Shown in pieces: positions 51,316 through 60,024 of a DNA stretch of 64,000 nt. The first letter of the stretch is position 1. Each line of letters opens with the position of its first letter. A program made the translations under genes and the position numbers. The notes beneath the pieces are model-generated. The model made no database searches and was not told the origin of the DNA. It worked only from the letters and a program-made list of their open reading frames with translations. The DNA is from Lentzea sp. NBRC 105346 (GTDB lineage Bacteria > Actinomycetota > Actinomycetes > Mycobacteriales > Pseudonocardiaceae), in the NCBI RefSeq assembly GCF_030269605.1, contig NZ_BSTQ01000019.1, positions 1-64,000 of the forward strand, written 5' to 3'.

Positions 51316-52812
51316 TCAGAACTTCACCAGGGCGGCCCCGGTGACGAACTCGTAGACGAAGTTGACGAAGAAGAAGCCGAAGAACAGGAAGTTCAGCACC
51401 AGGATCACGTAGTGCCACGGCCGCGGCCGGGCCGCGCGCGGCAGCCTCGAGTTGAGGTACATCAGGGCGAACGGGAAGACCAGCGCGCCGAGGTTCGACA
51501 TGTTCGCCGAGATCTGCACCAGCTCGGTCGGCAGCGCCAGGTGGATGGCGCCGGCGATGATCGCCAAGACGACCAGCATGTAGGGATAGTAGAACCGGCG
51601 CGGGTCGCCTTCGATCAACCTCCGCAGGCGGGGTGACGTGGCGTGCGCGGCGTCGGTGAAGTTGCGCACCAGCGCCTCGAAGATACCGAGCTGCGTGGAG
51701 AACAGGATCAGCACGCCCACGACGAGCATCAGGTAGAACATGCCCTGCCCATAGGTGGCGCCCAGCTGCGACGCCGCGAACGTCGGCACGTTCGCCGTCG
51801 TCGGTTGCTGGCCGCTGGTCGCGACGACGTGTGCCATGAGGACGGTCGGCAGCAGCATGCCGATCATCGCGCCGACGAAGAACACCGCCCACTGGTCGAT
51901 CAGCAGCAGCCGGTACCAGCGCCGCCACAGCGACGTGTTCTCCGGTGTGTCCAGGAAGGTCACGCCGACCGGGCGTAGTTCCTGCCTGCCGCCGCGCATC
52001 CCGGACAGGTAGCCGACGCGGTGGCCCATGCCGTAACCCTTGTCGCGGTAGTGGTTCATCGCGTACCAGTTCAGGCCGGACGCGAGCGCGGTGAACCCGG
52101 CGAGGCCGCCGAGCTGCGTGGCGGTGATGCCGGACGGCGGTGCCGCGGGCGTCACGAGACCGCGGACTCCCTCCCACCACACCGATCCCGGCACGATCGC
52201 GATGGTGACGGCGAGCAGGATCAGCAGCAGTGTCCCGACGAGGACCCAGTTGGTGAGCTCCAGCGCGCGCGAGACCTTCTTGGCCAGCACGGTGATCAGG
52301 AAGACGACGAGCAGCAACCCGATGGCGAGCAGCCGCACGTACTCGATCTCGTCCGGCCTGTGCACGCGTCCGACGATCAACGCGAACAGTCCCTGTCCGG
52401 CGCCCGCCGCCCAGCCACCGAAGATGAACGCGAAGTAGAAGACGACGAGTGCGACCGGGACCCAGAACTTCCAGCCCGGTGGCACGCGGCCCCAGCCGAC
52501 GATCGGGACCTCGCCGGTCGCGACGACGTACCGCGACACCTCGACGTTGTAGAACGTCTGCAGCAGCGCGGACACGGTGATCACCCAGCCGATGCCGACG
52601 AAGCCGAACTTCCCGACGGCCTGCGGGCCGAGCAGCCACTCGCCGCTGCCGATGGAGATCCCGAGCGCGATCAGGCTCGGGCCGATGACGAACTGGACGA
52701 CCTGGAGCGGTCCGAGCTTGCGGACCTTGAACACGTCCTCGGGTTCCGGCAGGTCGGCCACGTCCAGTGGTGGCCTGCTCACTCCGAGCGGGTAGTGGGT
52801 TTGCGTCTCCAT
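51316..52812 (-). CDS. Nramp-related membrane transporter
   Basis: 498 residues with about eleven TM helices. The start at 52812 follows GGGAGG at six bases on the minus strand. The opening GPSLIALGISIGSGEWLLGP corresponds to the Nramp TM1 region, but the metal-binding DPGN motif is not present (SGEW instead) and no MPH-type TM6 motif is found; WYAMNHYRDKGYGMG is a conserved loop. It belongs to the Nramp-like superfamily, but transport of Mn or Fe is doubtful. It is the only gene of its transcript and converges with the TfoX gene. Confidence 0.8.
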   Translation of the reverse strand: METQTHYPLGVSRPPLDVADLPEPEDVFKVRKLGPLQVVQFVIGPSLIALGISIGSGEWLLGPQAVGKFGFVGIGWVITVSALLQTFYNVEVSRYVVATGEVPIVGWGRVPPGWKFWVPVALVVFYFAFIFGGWAAGAGQGLFALIVGRVHRPDEIEYVRLLAIGLLLVVFLITVLAKKVSRALELTNWVLVGTLLLILLAVTIAIVPGSVWWEGVRGLVTPAAPPSGITATQLGGLAGFTALASGLNWYAMNHYRDKGYGMGHRVGYLSGMRGGRQELRPVGVTFLDTPENTSLWRRWYRLLLIDQWAVFFVGAMIGMLLPTVLMAHVVATSGQQPTTANVPTFAASQLGATYGQGMFYLMLVVGVLILFSTQLGIFEALVRNFTDAAHATSPRLRRLIEGDPRRFYYPYMLVVLAIIAGAIHLALPTELVQISANMSNLGALVFPFALMYLNSRLPRAARPRPWHYVILVLNFLFFGFFFVNFVYEFVTGAALVKF

Positions 52813-52948
52813 CGACGACCTCCCAGATGTGGACATTCCAGTGTCCCGAGGATGCCCGCGATCGTGCTACGTCATCTGGGTGATACCTGTAACTCTCTGT
52901 GATGTCCACGCGAGACCTCAATACCAACGGGTGAATCGGGGTGTCGCC

Positions 52949-54097
52949 ATGACCGTCCGGCTGGCTTCGTACAACGTCGAGAACCTGTTCCTGCGTGCCA
53001 AGGCGCTCAACACGTCCACCTGGGCCGAGGGCCGGCCGGTGCTCCAGGCGTGGGGCCGGTTCAACCGCATCGCGCAGCACGAGAAGTACTCGGAGCGCGA
53101 CAAGGAACAGATGCTCGAGGACCTGGAGACGTTGAAGATCCTCGTGCCCACCAGGGCGGGGCTCGTCATGACCAAGAAGCCCTTCGACGCCTGGGCGTTG
53201 CTGCGCGAGAACAAGGGCGACTTCATCAAGCAGCCGGTCCGGGGTCCCGCCGAGATCGTCGCCAACGGCCGCGGCGACTGGATCGGCTGGGCCGACCTGA
53301 TCACCGAGAGCGTCGACGAGGTCGCCACCCGCATGACGGCCAAGGTCATCACCGAGCTGGCACCGGACGTCCTCTGCGTCGTCGAGGCGGAGAACCGCCC
53401 GGCGTTGGCGCGCTTCAACGAAGAGCTGCTCGACAGCCGCTACGGGCACGCCATGCTCGTCGACGGCAACGATCCGCGCGGCATCGACGTGGGGCTGTTC
53501 TGCACCTCCGCGATCGACATCAACTCGGTGTGCAGCCACGTGGACGACGACAACCGGCTGTTCAGCCGGGACTGTCCCGTCTACCGGCTCGGGCTGCCTT
53601 CCGGTGAAGAACTCGTCCTGCTGGTCAACCACCTGAAGAGCCAGTCGAGGACCGGCGGCGACCCGGACGCGCTGCGCACCCGGCAGAGCGCCCGCGTCCG
53701 CGAGATCTACGACGAGCTGCGCGTGCAAGGCGCTCGCTTCGTCGCCGTGCTGGGTGATCTGAACAAGGGGCCCACCGACGACACGCCGCCCAAGCACCCG
53801 ACGCTCGAGGCGTTGTTCATGCCCGGCATCGTCGACGCGACGACGATCGACGGGTTCGACCTCGGCCCGAAGCCGGGCACGTTCGAGACGTGCTCACTGC
53901 GCAACCGGCTCGACTACATCCTCATGTCGCCCGAGCTCGCCGAGCACGTGACGGGTGGTGGCATCTTCCGGAAAGGCCTGTGGGGCAATCCGAAGAACCA
54001 GAACCCGCCACGCGACTGGGAGATCTTCGACGAGATCACCTCGGCCGAGCAGTCGGCGTCCGACCACGCGGCCATCTTCGTCGATCTCGACCTGTGA
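52949..54097 (+). CDS. Endonuclease/exonuclease/phosphatase family protein
   Basis: 382 residues from ATG 52949; a longer frame back to 52829 runs into the divergent upstream region and has no support. EEP motifs in order: LASYNVENLF, VLCVVEAEN (Glu, ~140), RGIDVGLF (~178), LLVNHLKSQS (~228), VLGDLNKGP (~263), RLDYILM, SDHAAIFV (final Asp-His). Metal-dependent hydrolase of phosphodiesters; substrate (DNA, lipid or other) unclear. A 50-residue helical insert near the start (EKYSERDKEQMLEDLETLKI). No clear signal peptide. It ends 23 bases before the convergent S8 gene. Confidence 0.88.
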   Translation: MTVRLASYNVENLFLRAKALNTSTWAEGRPVLQAWGRFNRIAQHEKYSERDKEQMLEDLETLKILVPTRAGLVMTKKPFDAWALLRENKGDFIKQPVRGPAEIVANGRGDWIGWADLITESVDEVATRMTAKVITELAPDVLCVVEAENRPALARFNEELLDSRYGHAMLVDGNDPRGIDVGLFCTSAIDINSVCSHVDDDNRLFSRDCPVYRLGLPSGEELVLLVNHLKSQSRTGGDPDALRTRQSARVREIYDELRVQGARFVAVLGDLNKGPTDDTPPKHPTLEALFMPGIVDATTIDGFDLGPKPGTFETCSLRNRLDYILMSPELAEHVTGGGIFRKGLWGNPKNQNPPRDWEIFDEITSAEQSASDHAAIFVDLDL

Positions 54098-54120
54098 AGT
54101 GCCCTTCAGGGCATCACCTG

Positions 54121-55617
54121 TCAGGGGGTGGCGGCCAGCGCGTCGTGGGCGAACACCCAGCCGTGACCCGTGGCGTCGGCGCCCCACGTCTCCGTGAGCG
54201 GGGCGCCGGCCCGGTGGGTCACCGTGACCGAGCCGGGCTCGATGGGCGTCGCGGACGACTCCAGGATCCGTTCCAGCGCGCCCGGACCCCACGAGGCCGG
54301 GTCGTTCAGCACGCCGAAGGTGGCGTCCGCGTTGGACAGTGCCGGGTTCTTCTGCAGCATCAGCGCGACCACACCCGCGACCGCCGGGCTGGAGAACGAC
54401 GTGCCGCTCATGAACAGGTACTGGAACGGCGCGGACCGGGCGTTGTCCGGCGTGGCCTTCGAGGAGCACGTGCGGACGTTCGTCCTCGACACGACCTGGC
54501 CGTCCTTGTAGAGGTTCACGCAGGGGTAGGGCAGCAGCAGGTAGCGGCCGGTGGACACGACGTCCAGGTACTGGCCCGTCTTCTGCCGGGACGAGAAGCC
54601 GGCGATGTACACCTCGTCGACGCCGGTCTCGGGGACGTCGCGCAGCCACCACGTCTTGTCGGGATACGGGGTCCACTGCCGCGTCCAGCCGCCCGCGCCG
54701 ACGGACACGACCGGCTCGTACGCGGCGGGGAAGCCCATGCCCTCGTCGCCCTCGTTGCCCGCGGACGCGACGATCACGACACCGGCCTTGATCGCGGCGT
54801 CCAGGGCGGCCTTCTCCACGGCGTCGAGGCCGGGGCCGCCCAGCGACTCGTTGATCACGATCGGCTGGCGCGGGTTGGCCTTCTTCAACGACGTCACGTA
54901 GTCGACGCCCGCGTTGATCGCGCTGGGGAAGCAGCCGATCGGCTCGCACACCTTCACCGGGATGACCTTCGCGCCCGGCGCGACGCCCGGCACCCAGTAC
55001 GTGCCCGGTGAGCCGGTCGCGTAGCCCGTGCCCCAGCCGCCCTCGTTGAGGTCGTCGACGAAGCGGTGGCCGGTGATCGTGGCGGCGGTGGCCATGCCGT
55101 GCGGGTCGCTGCCCGCGTCCCACTGTGAAGTGTTCTCGTTGCCGAGCACACCGGAGAACGCGCGTGCCTTGTCGGTGAGGATGTCGCTCTCGACGAAGTA
55201 GTCGCGCCAGTTCGGGTAGAAGCCGCTGTCGAGCACGGCCACCCACACGCCCGCGCCCGTCTGTGTGACGTTCTCCAGGTCGACGATGTCGTGCCAGTAC
55301 GGGGTGCCCGGCAGCGCTGAGGCGCCCGGCGCGCCCGTCGCGGCGAGCCGGCGGGGCGTGTCGGCGTTCACCGAGGTCACGAACGGCAGCGCGCGCACGG
55401 CGGCGACCTTGGTGCTGGGGATGGCGGCGGCCGCGCCGCCGAAGTTCACGTAGGCGTGCTTGACCTGGGCACCCGCGGCGCGCAGCTGGTCGAGCTGGGT
55501 AGCCGTGAGCGGGGAGGCGCTGCCGATCAGGTAACCCGAGCTGGTGGGGGCGGCGAAGGCCGGAGCGCCGGCGGTAGCCAGCAGCAGGGCGGTGGCCATC
55601 GTCAGGAGACGTCGCAT
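54121..55617 (-). CDS. Secreted S8 family serine protease
   Basis: 498 residues. A Sec signal peptide (MRRLLTMATALLLATAGAPA then FAAPTSSG) is followed by an inhibitor-I9-like propeptide (~25-95) and the S8 domain: VAVLDSGFYP (Asp ~132), SDPHGMATAAT (His ~180), NESLGG and VASAGNEGDE (oxyanion Asn), FMSGTSFSSPAVAG (Ser ~420). It cleaves proteins outside the cell. Distinct from the cytosolic S8 at 46026 in having signal and propeptide. Divergent from the M6 protease gene, and both are probably exported digestive enzymes. Confidence 0.93.
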   Translation of the reverse strand: MRRLLTMATALLLATAGAPAFAAPTSSGYLIGSASPLTATQLDQLRAAGAQVKHAYVNFGGAAAAIPSTKVAAVRALPFVTSVNADTPRRLAATGAPGASALPGTPYWHDIVDLENVTQTGAGVWVAVLDSGFYPNWRDYFVESDILTDKARAFSGVLGNENTSQWDAGSDPHGMATAATITGHRFVDDLNEGGWGTGYATGSPGTYWVPGVAPGAKVIPVKVCEPIGCFPSAINAGVDYVTSLKKANPRQPIVINESLGGPGLDAVEKAALDAAIKAGVVIVASAGNEGDEGMGFPAAYEPVVSVGAGGWTRQWTPYPDKTWWLRDVPETGVDEVYIAGFSSRQKTGQYLDVVSTGRYLLLPYPCVNLYKDGQVVSRTNVRTCSSKATPDNARSAPFQYLFMSGTSFSSPAVAGVVALMLQKNPALSNADATFGVLNDPASWGPGALERILESSATPIEPGSVTVTHRAGAPLTETWGADATGHGWVFAHDALAATP

Positions 55618-55781
55618 GTGGACTCCCGAGAGATCAGCCCCGACCCGCCATCGTTATACGCCGAGTGGCCGTCATCCAAAAGGTCTACGCGGTTGAACCC
55701 GACTTTCGGACGTGTTGCGCGGCCGTTCGACTACGTACGGTCCCTTCGGTTTGTCTTTTCACCCGTTAGTGAGGGGGATTC

Positions 55782-58124
55782 GTGCGAAGAGTTCTGGCCG
55801 GAGCGGCCGCTCTCGCGCTGTTGAGCGTGGGCGTCATGCCCGCCGTCGCGGCGCCGGCGCCGGTTGCGCAGCCCAACGACCAGCAGGCGGTGCAGGCGGT
55901 CGACGACGAGCTGCCCAACCCGCTGGAGGAGAAGCGCCGGGCGTCGCGCCAGGAGGCGCTCGCCGAGGTGCTCACCGGCGCGGCCACCGCCGAGAAGCGC
56001 GGCGCGAGCACCGTCGTCAAGATCGGCAAGGACAGCAAGCAGAAGAAGGACCAGTACGTCGAGCTCAAGCGCGAGAAGGTCGACAAGATCTTCGTCGTGC
56101 TCGCCGAGTTCGGCAACGAGCGGCACGCGGACTACCCGGACAAGGACACGGCTCCGAACGTGCCTGGTCCCAAGCGGTTCGACGGTCCGTTGCACAACCA
56201 GATCCCGGAGCCCGACCGCACGGTCGACAACACGACGATCTGGAACAAGGACTTCAGCAAGCAGTACTTCCAGGACCTGTACTTCTCGCGCGCCAAGGAC
56301 GCCAACTCGGTCGCGAACTTCTACGACAAGTCGTCGTCCGGCCGGTACACCGTCGAAGGCACGGTGACCGACTGGGTGAAGGTCAAGTACAACGAGGCCC
56401 GCTACGGCCGGTCCAACGGCTTCCCGTGCGCGGGCAGCGTCTGCAACAACTCCGAGCAGCTGGTGCGCGACGCGGTCACGCAGTGGGTCGCGGACCAGAA
56501 GGCGGCCGGCAAGACCACCGAGCAGATCAAGGCGGAGCTCTCGTCCTACGACCAGTGGGACCGCTACGACTACGACGGTGACGGCGACTTCAACGAGGCC
56601 GACGGCTACATCGACCACTTCCAGATCGTCCACGCGGGTGGCGACCAGGCCGATGGTGACCCGTGGCAGGGCGAGGACGCGATCTGGAGCCACCGCGGCT
56701 ACGCGTTCAAGAACTACAACACCGGTCCGGGCCACAACAAGCTCGGTGGCGCGCAGATCGGCGACACCGGCATCTGGGCGGGCGACTACACGATGCAGCC
56801 GGAGAACGGCGGCGTCAGCGTCTTCGCCCACGAGTTCGGTCACGACCTCGGTCTGCCGGACCACTACGACACCAGCGGTGGCGGCACGAACGGCGTCAAC
56901 TGGTGGTCGCTGATGGGCCAGACCCGCGTGGGCCTGCCCGGCGAGCCGCCCGGCACGCGTCCCAACGAGTTCTCCGCGTGGGACAAGCTGCAGCTCGGCT
57001 GGCTGGACTACGAGATCGGCGTCGCGGGCCAGGAGAAGACGTTCGACCTCGGGCCGCACGAGTACAACTCGCGCAAGGCGCAGGGGCTCGTCGTGGTGCT
57101 GCCGGACGTCACCAAGACGTACGACTACGGCACGCCGCTCGCCGGCTCCAAGATGTGGTGGAGCGACAAGGGCAACGACCTCGACAACTCGATGACGACT
57201 CCGCTCAACCTGACCGGGAAGTCCACGGCCGCCCTGGCGTTGAAGACGAAGTTCGACATCGAGGAGGACTTCGACTACCTCTACATCGAGGCGTCCAATG
57301 AGGACGGCAGCTGGACGCAGCTCGACGGCACCGTCGACGGCAAGCCGTTCATCCGCGACTCCGGCGACGCGCCCGCCATCTCGGGCTCGTCGGGTGGCAA
57401 GTGGGTGGACGTCCAGGTTCCGCTGAACGCCTACGCGGGCAAGAACACCAAGCTGCGCTTCGCCTACCGCACCGACGGTGGCCTGGCGATGCAGGGCTTC
57501 TTCGCCGACGAGATCGTCGTGACGGCGGACGGTGCCCCGATCCTGCAGGACGGTGCCGAGGCCGCGGGCCCGTGGACGCTCAAGGGCTTCCGCGCCACCG
57601 CGGGCAAGGAGACCAAGACGTACGACCAGTTCTACGTGGCGTCCAACCGGACGTACGAGTCGTACGGCTACTACAACAAGACCGGTCCGTACCGCTACAG
57701 CTTCCCGGACAAGCCCGACTGGGTGGAGCACTTCCCCTACCAGGACGGCCTGCTGGTGTCGCTGTGGGACACCTCCCACCTCGACAACAACACCAGCGAG
57801 CACCCCGGTGAGGGCCTGATCCTCCCGATCGACGCCAACCCGGCGCCGATCTACAACATCGAGGGCAAGATGTGGTCGCCGACCGTCGGTGGCTACGACG
57901 CGACGTTCGGCCGGCAGAAGTCGGACTCCTTCACGCTGCACATCAACGGCAAGGAGTCCTACGTCCGCGGCCAGGCGGCGCAGCCGATCTTCGACGACAC
58001 CAAGCAGTTCTGGTTCGCCGAGCAGCCGACCGCGGGCGTCAAGCTCCCGGCCGTCGGCGTGGGAATCAAGGTGATCTCCCAGGTCGGTACGTCCATGAAG
58101 GTGAAGTTGTTCAAGACTCGCTAG
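55782..58124 (+). CDS. Immune inhibitor A-type metalloprotease (M6)
   Basis: 780 residues. GTG 55782 opens a Sec signal peptide (RRVLAGAAALALLSVGVMPA VAAPAPVAQ). A propeptide of ~90 residues precedes the catalytic domain with VFVVLAEFGNERH-type start (KIFVVLAEFGNERHADYPD), DYDGDGDFNEADGYIDHFQI (calcium-type loop) and the zinc site VFAHEFGHDLGLPDH (~348-362), with a Met-turn in WWSLMGQ. Two carbohydrate-binding/MAM-like beta domains follow (KTKFDIEEDFDYLYIEASNE; IVVTADGAPILQDG). Typical of secreted InhA-like proteases of actinomycetes. A GGGG-type ribosome binding site lies before the start. Confidence 0.93.
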   Translation: MRRVLAGAAALALLSVGVMPAVAAPAPVAQPNDQQAVQAVDDELPNPLEEKRRASRQEALAEVLTGAATAEKRGASTVVKIGKDSKQKKDQYVELKREKVDKIFVVLAEFGNERHADYPDKDTAPNVPGPKRFDGPLHNQIPEPDRTVDNTTIWNKDFSKQYFQDLYFSRAKDANSVANFYDKSSSGRYTVEGTVTDWVKVKYNEARYGRSNGFPCAGSVCNNSEQLVRDAVTQWVADQKAAGKTTEQIKAELSSYDQWDRYDYDGDGDFNEADGYIDHFQIVHAGGDQADGDPWQGEDAIWSHRGYAFKNYNTGPGHNKLGGAQIGDTGIWAGDYTMQPENGGVSVFAHEFGHDLGLPDHYDTSGGGTNGVNWWSLMGQTRVGLPGEPPGTRPNEFSAWDKLQLGWLDYEIGVAGQEKTFDLGPHEYNSRKAQGLVVVLPDVTKTYDYGTPLAGSKMWWSDKGNDLDNSMTTPLNLTGKSTAALALKTKFDIEEDFDYLYIEASNEDGSWTQLDGTVDGKPFIRDSGDAPAISGSSGGKWVDVQVPLNAYAGKNTKLRFAYRTDGGLAMQGFFADEIVVTADGAPILQDGAEAAGPWTLKGFRATAGKETKTYDQFYVASNRTYESYGYYNKTGPYRYSFPDKPDWVEHFPYQDGLLVSLWDTSHLDNNTSEHPGEGLILPIDANPAPIYNIEGKMWSPTVGGYDATFGRQKSDSFTLHINGKESYVRGQAAQPIFDDTKQFWFAEQPTAGVKLPAVGVGIKVISQVGTSMKVKLFKTR

Positions 58125-58134
58125 TGTTTCGGGC

Positions 58135-58578
58135 ATGACCCCAGCGGACATGCTCGCCGTCGCCGTCGAAGAGGCGCGGATGGGACTCGCCGAAGGCGGA
58201 ATCCCCATCGGCGCGGCACTCTTCGGCGGCGACGGTTCTTTGTGGGGCCGCGGCCACAACCGCCGCGTGCAGGACGACGACGCGTCCATGCACGCCGAGA
58301 CCTCCGCGTTCCGGGCCGCTGGGCGCCGCAAGTCCTACCGCGGCACCACCATGGTCACCACGCTGTCGCCCTGCTGGTACTGCAGCGGCCTCGTGCGTCA
58401 GTTCGGCATCTCGCACGTCGTGATCGGCGAGGCGCGCACGTTCGTCGGCGGGCACGACTGGCTGGCCGAGCACGGTGTGTCGATCACGCTGCTGGACGAC
58501 CCCGGGTGTGTGTCCATGATGGAGGAGTTCATCGCCAACCGGCCCGAGCTGTGGCTCGAGGACATCGGCAAGGACTGA
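58135..58578 (+). CDS. Nucleoside/cytosine deaminase family protein
   Basis: 147 residues. The zinc-dependent cytidine deaminase motif is present: DASMHAETSAFRAAG (His-Ala-Glu, ~51-53) and TLSPCWYCSGL (PCxxC, ~83-87). GGIPIGAALF is the N-terminal strand. It resembles cytosine deaminase/guanine deaminase-like proteins; exact base is uncertain. TAGTGT (58122-58127) lies seven bases before ATG 58135, suggesting a leaderless start whose -10 overlaps the M6 stop codon. Confidence 0.9.
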   Translation: MTPADMLAVAVEEARMGLAEGGIPIGAALFGGDGSLWGRGHNRRVQDDDASMHAETSAFRAAGRRKSYRGTTMVTTLSPCWYCSGLVRQFGISHVVIGEARTFVGGHDWLAEHGVSITLLDDPGCVSMMEEFIANRPELWLEDIGKD

Positions 58579-58642
58579 CCCGGCACACCGGCGTAGCACG
58601 GCGAAACACTCGTGACACACGAGTGGATCAAGATTGCCCGGC

Positions 58643-58981
58643 ATGCGGATCGAAGCGGGTGAGCTGCTCCTCCCCGAAGACGTGGTCGCGATCGACGTGC
58701 CGATGAGCTGGGCGGGCGAGGTGAGCCACCAGCTGACGTTCGCCGGCCCACTCGGCCCCATCCTCGGCGTCGGCAACCGGTGGCTTTTCCTGGCGCGCTG
58801 GGACACGAGACCGCACACGCCGCCGCCGGACGTCCGCTACTGGCGCGACCGGGTGCCCGAAGGGCGCTGGGTGGTGCGGCCGAACGAGACGTTTCCGCTG
58901 GTCAGTGTGGTGAGGTGCGCGATTCGCGCGGTCAGCCCGAGTAGCGCTCCACCGCGAGCTCGACGGAGGGCACGATGGTGA
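58643..58981 (+). CDS. Uncharacterised small protein with a 3' end overlapping the STAS gene
   Basis: About 112 residues from ATG 58643 (TTG 58634 also possible). The first ~90 residues look like a real folded protein: GELLLPEDVVAIDVPMSWAG, HQLTFAGPLGPILGVGNRWL, DVRYWRDRVPEGRW. The last ~17 (PSSAPPRARRRARW) are read from the antisense of the STAS gene and look like a run-on, so the ancestral stop may have been lost. A CACTCGTG-aca-CACGAGTG hairpin (58607-58625) lies between it and the deaminase. No recognised domain. Confidence 0.55.
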   Translation: MRIEAGELLLPEDVVAIDVPMSWAGEVSHQLTFAGPLGPILGVGNRWLFLARWDTRPHTPPPDVRYWRDRVPEGRWVVRPNETFPLVSVVRCAIRAVSPSSAPPRARRRARW

Positions 58982-59294
58982 ACACCGAGTCCAGGCCGGT
59001 CGCCTCGATGGGGCGCAGGGGCGCGCGGGTGTCCGCGACCAGGATGAACTCGACGCCCGCGGAGGCGGCGCGTTGCTGACCGACTACCAGGGCCTCGAGG
59101 CCGGCCGAACCTAGGAAACGCACGCCGGACAGGTCGATCACCACGGCGCGGTTCGCCTCGACGACGTGTGTGTTGATCGGACTCGTCAGCTCGGCCGTGC
59201 TCGTCGTGTCGAGCTCGCCGGACACGTGCAGCACGACGACATCGGTCGCGATCCGGTCTACGACCACGGACGCCAGAGCGGTGGGGTCGGGCAC
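58932..59294 (-). CDS. STAS-domain anti-sigma factor antagonist
   Basis: 120 residues. VVLHVSGELDTTSTAELTSP (~20-39) and AVVIDLSGVRFLGSAGLEAL (~50-69) are the STAS strands, with the phosphorylatable Ser of the SpoIIAA/RsbV type in FLGSAGL. Dephosphorylated, such proteins bind an anti-sigma kinase and free the sigma factor. The SigB/F-like sigma gene at 62472 is a plausible client, but no kinase (RsbW-like) gene is in the window. The stop overlaps the convergent small gene by 50 bases. Confidence 0.92.
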   Translation of the reverse strand: MPDPTALASVVVDRIATDVVVLHVSGELDTTSTAELTSPINTHVVEANRAVVIDLSGVRFLGSAGLEALVVGQQRAASAGVEFILVADTRAPLRPIEATGLDSVFTIVPSVELAVERYSG

Positions 59295-59310
59295 TCCGGG
59301 CTCCTTTCCA

Positions 59311-60021
59311 TCAACAACCCACGTTAATCCTGCCGGGCAGCGGTAGCCACCGGCCGCGTAGCGACGAACGCCCGGCGGACCAGGCCTCCATCACGTGCGC
59401 GCACAACAGTGCGTGCAATGAATGACATACACCGAAGCCGAACAACACGTCCTCACCGGGTGACATCGCGAGCTGGGCGTACGGGTCGCCCGCCAGGGTC
59501 TCGGCCGCGGTGAGGAAGCCGATGAGGGCGTCGACCAGACGCCGGTGCGAGCCGAGCAACGACACGGCGTTCGCGAGGGCCAACGTCGGTGCGGGCATCT
59601 CGTCGACCCCCGGCAGCGCGTCGCTGAACAGCACCGAGCCGTAGAAGTCGAGGTCGCGCATCGCCGAGCGGTACGTCCGGCGGGGGCGCCAGAACGACCG
59701 GTGCAGCTCCCACTCCGAGAACTGCGCGTCGGTGGACGTGCGCACGGCCGGGGCGTCGACCGCGCCGAGCGCGCGCAGAGCGGTCTCCCAGCGGACCTCC
59801 AGGGCGGCGCGGAACTGGGCCAGCGCCGGGTGGCCGTCCCAGCCGGGATGCGCGCCGTCGAAACCGCGGTAGCAGATCCACAGCGACAGCTGCAGGTCGT
59901 CGTCCGCCCACACGGGCCGGGTTCCGGTGCTCACGACCAGCGCCGGACGGTCGACGGGCTCGGACCGCAGCAGGGCGGTCAGCGCGGCGCTCGTGTGGCC
60001 GCGGGGTGCGGGCAGGCGCAT
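59311..60021 (-). CDS. Possible iron-containing redox enzyme (heme-oxygenase-like), short form
   Basis: 236 residues. DDDLQLSLWICYRGFDGAHP (~40-59) and the later PYAQLAMSPGEDVLFGFGVCH recall the actinobacterial iron-containing redox enzyme group, which usually has an ELHYRGF motif and ~330 residues. Here the ELH acids are missing before YRGF and the C-terminal metal ligands are not obvious, so it is either divergent or decayed. It begins three bases after the YbdK stop, and STAS starts 16 bases beyond it, so the three genes form one transcript. Family assignment is tentative. Confidence 0.6.
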   Translation of the reverse strand: MRLPAPRGHTSAALTALLRSEPVDRPALVVSTGTRPVWADDDLQLSLWICYRGFDGAHPGWDGHPALAQFRAALEVRWETALRALGAVDAPAVRTSTDAQFSEWELHRSFWRPRRTYRSAMRDLDFYGSVLFSDALPGVDEMPAPTLALANAVSLLGSHRRLVDALIGFLTAAETLAGDPYAQLAMSPGEDVLFGFGVCHSLHALLCAHVMEAWSAGRSSLRGRWLPLPGRINVGC

Positions 60022-60024
60022 GAG

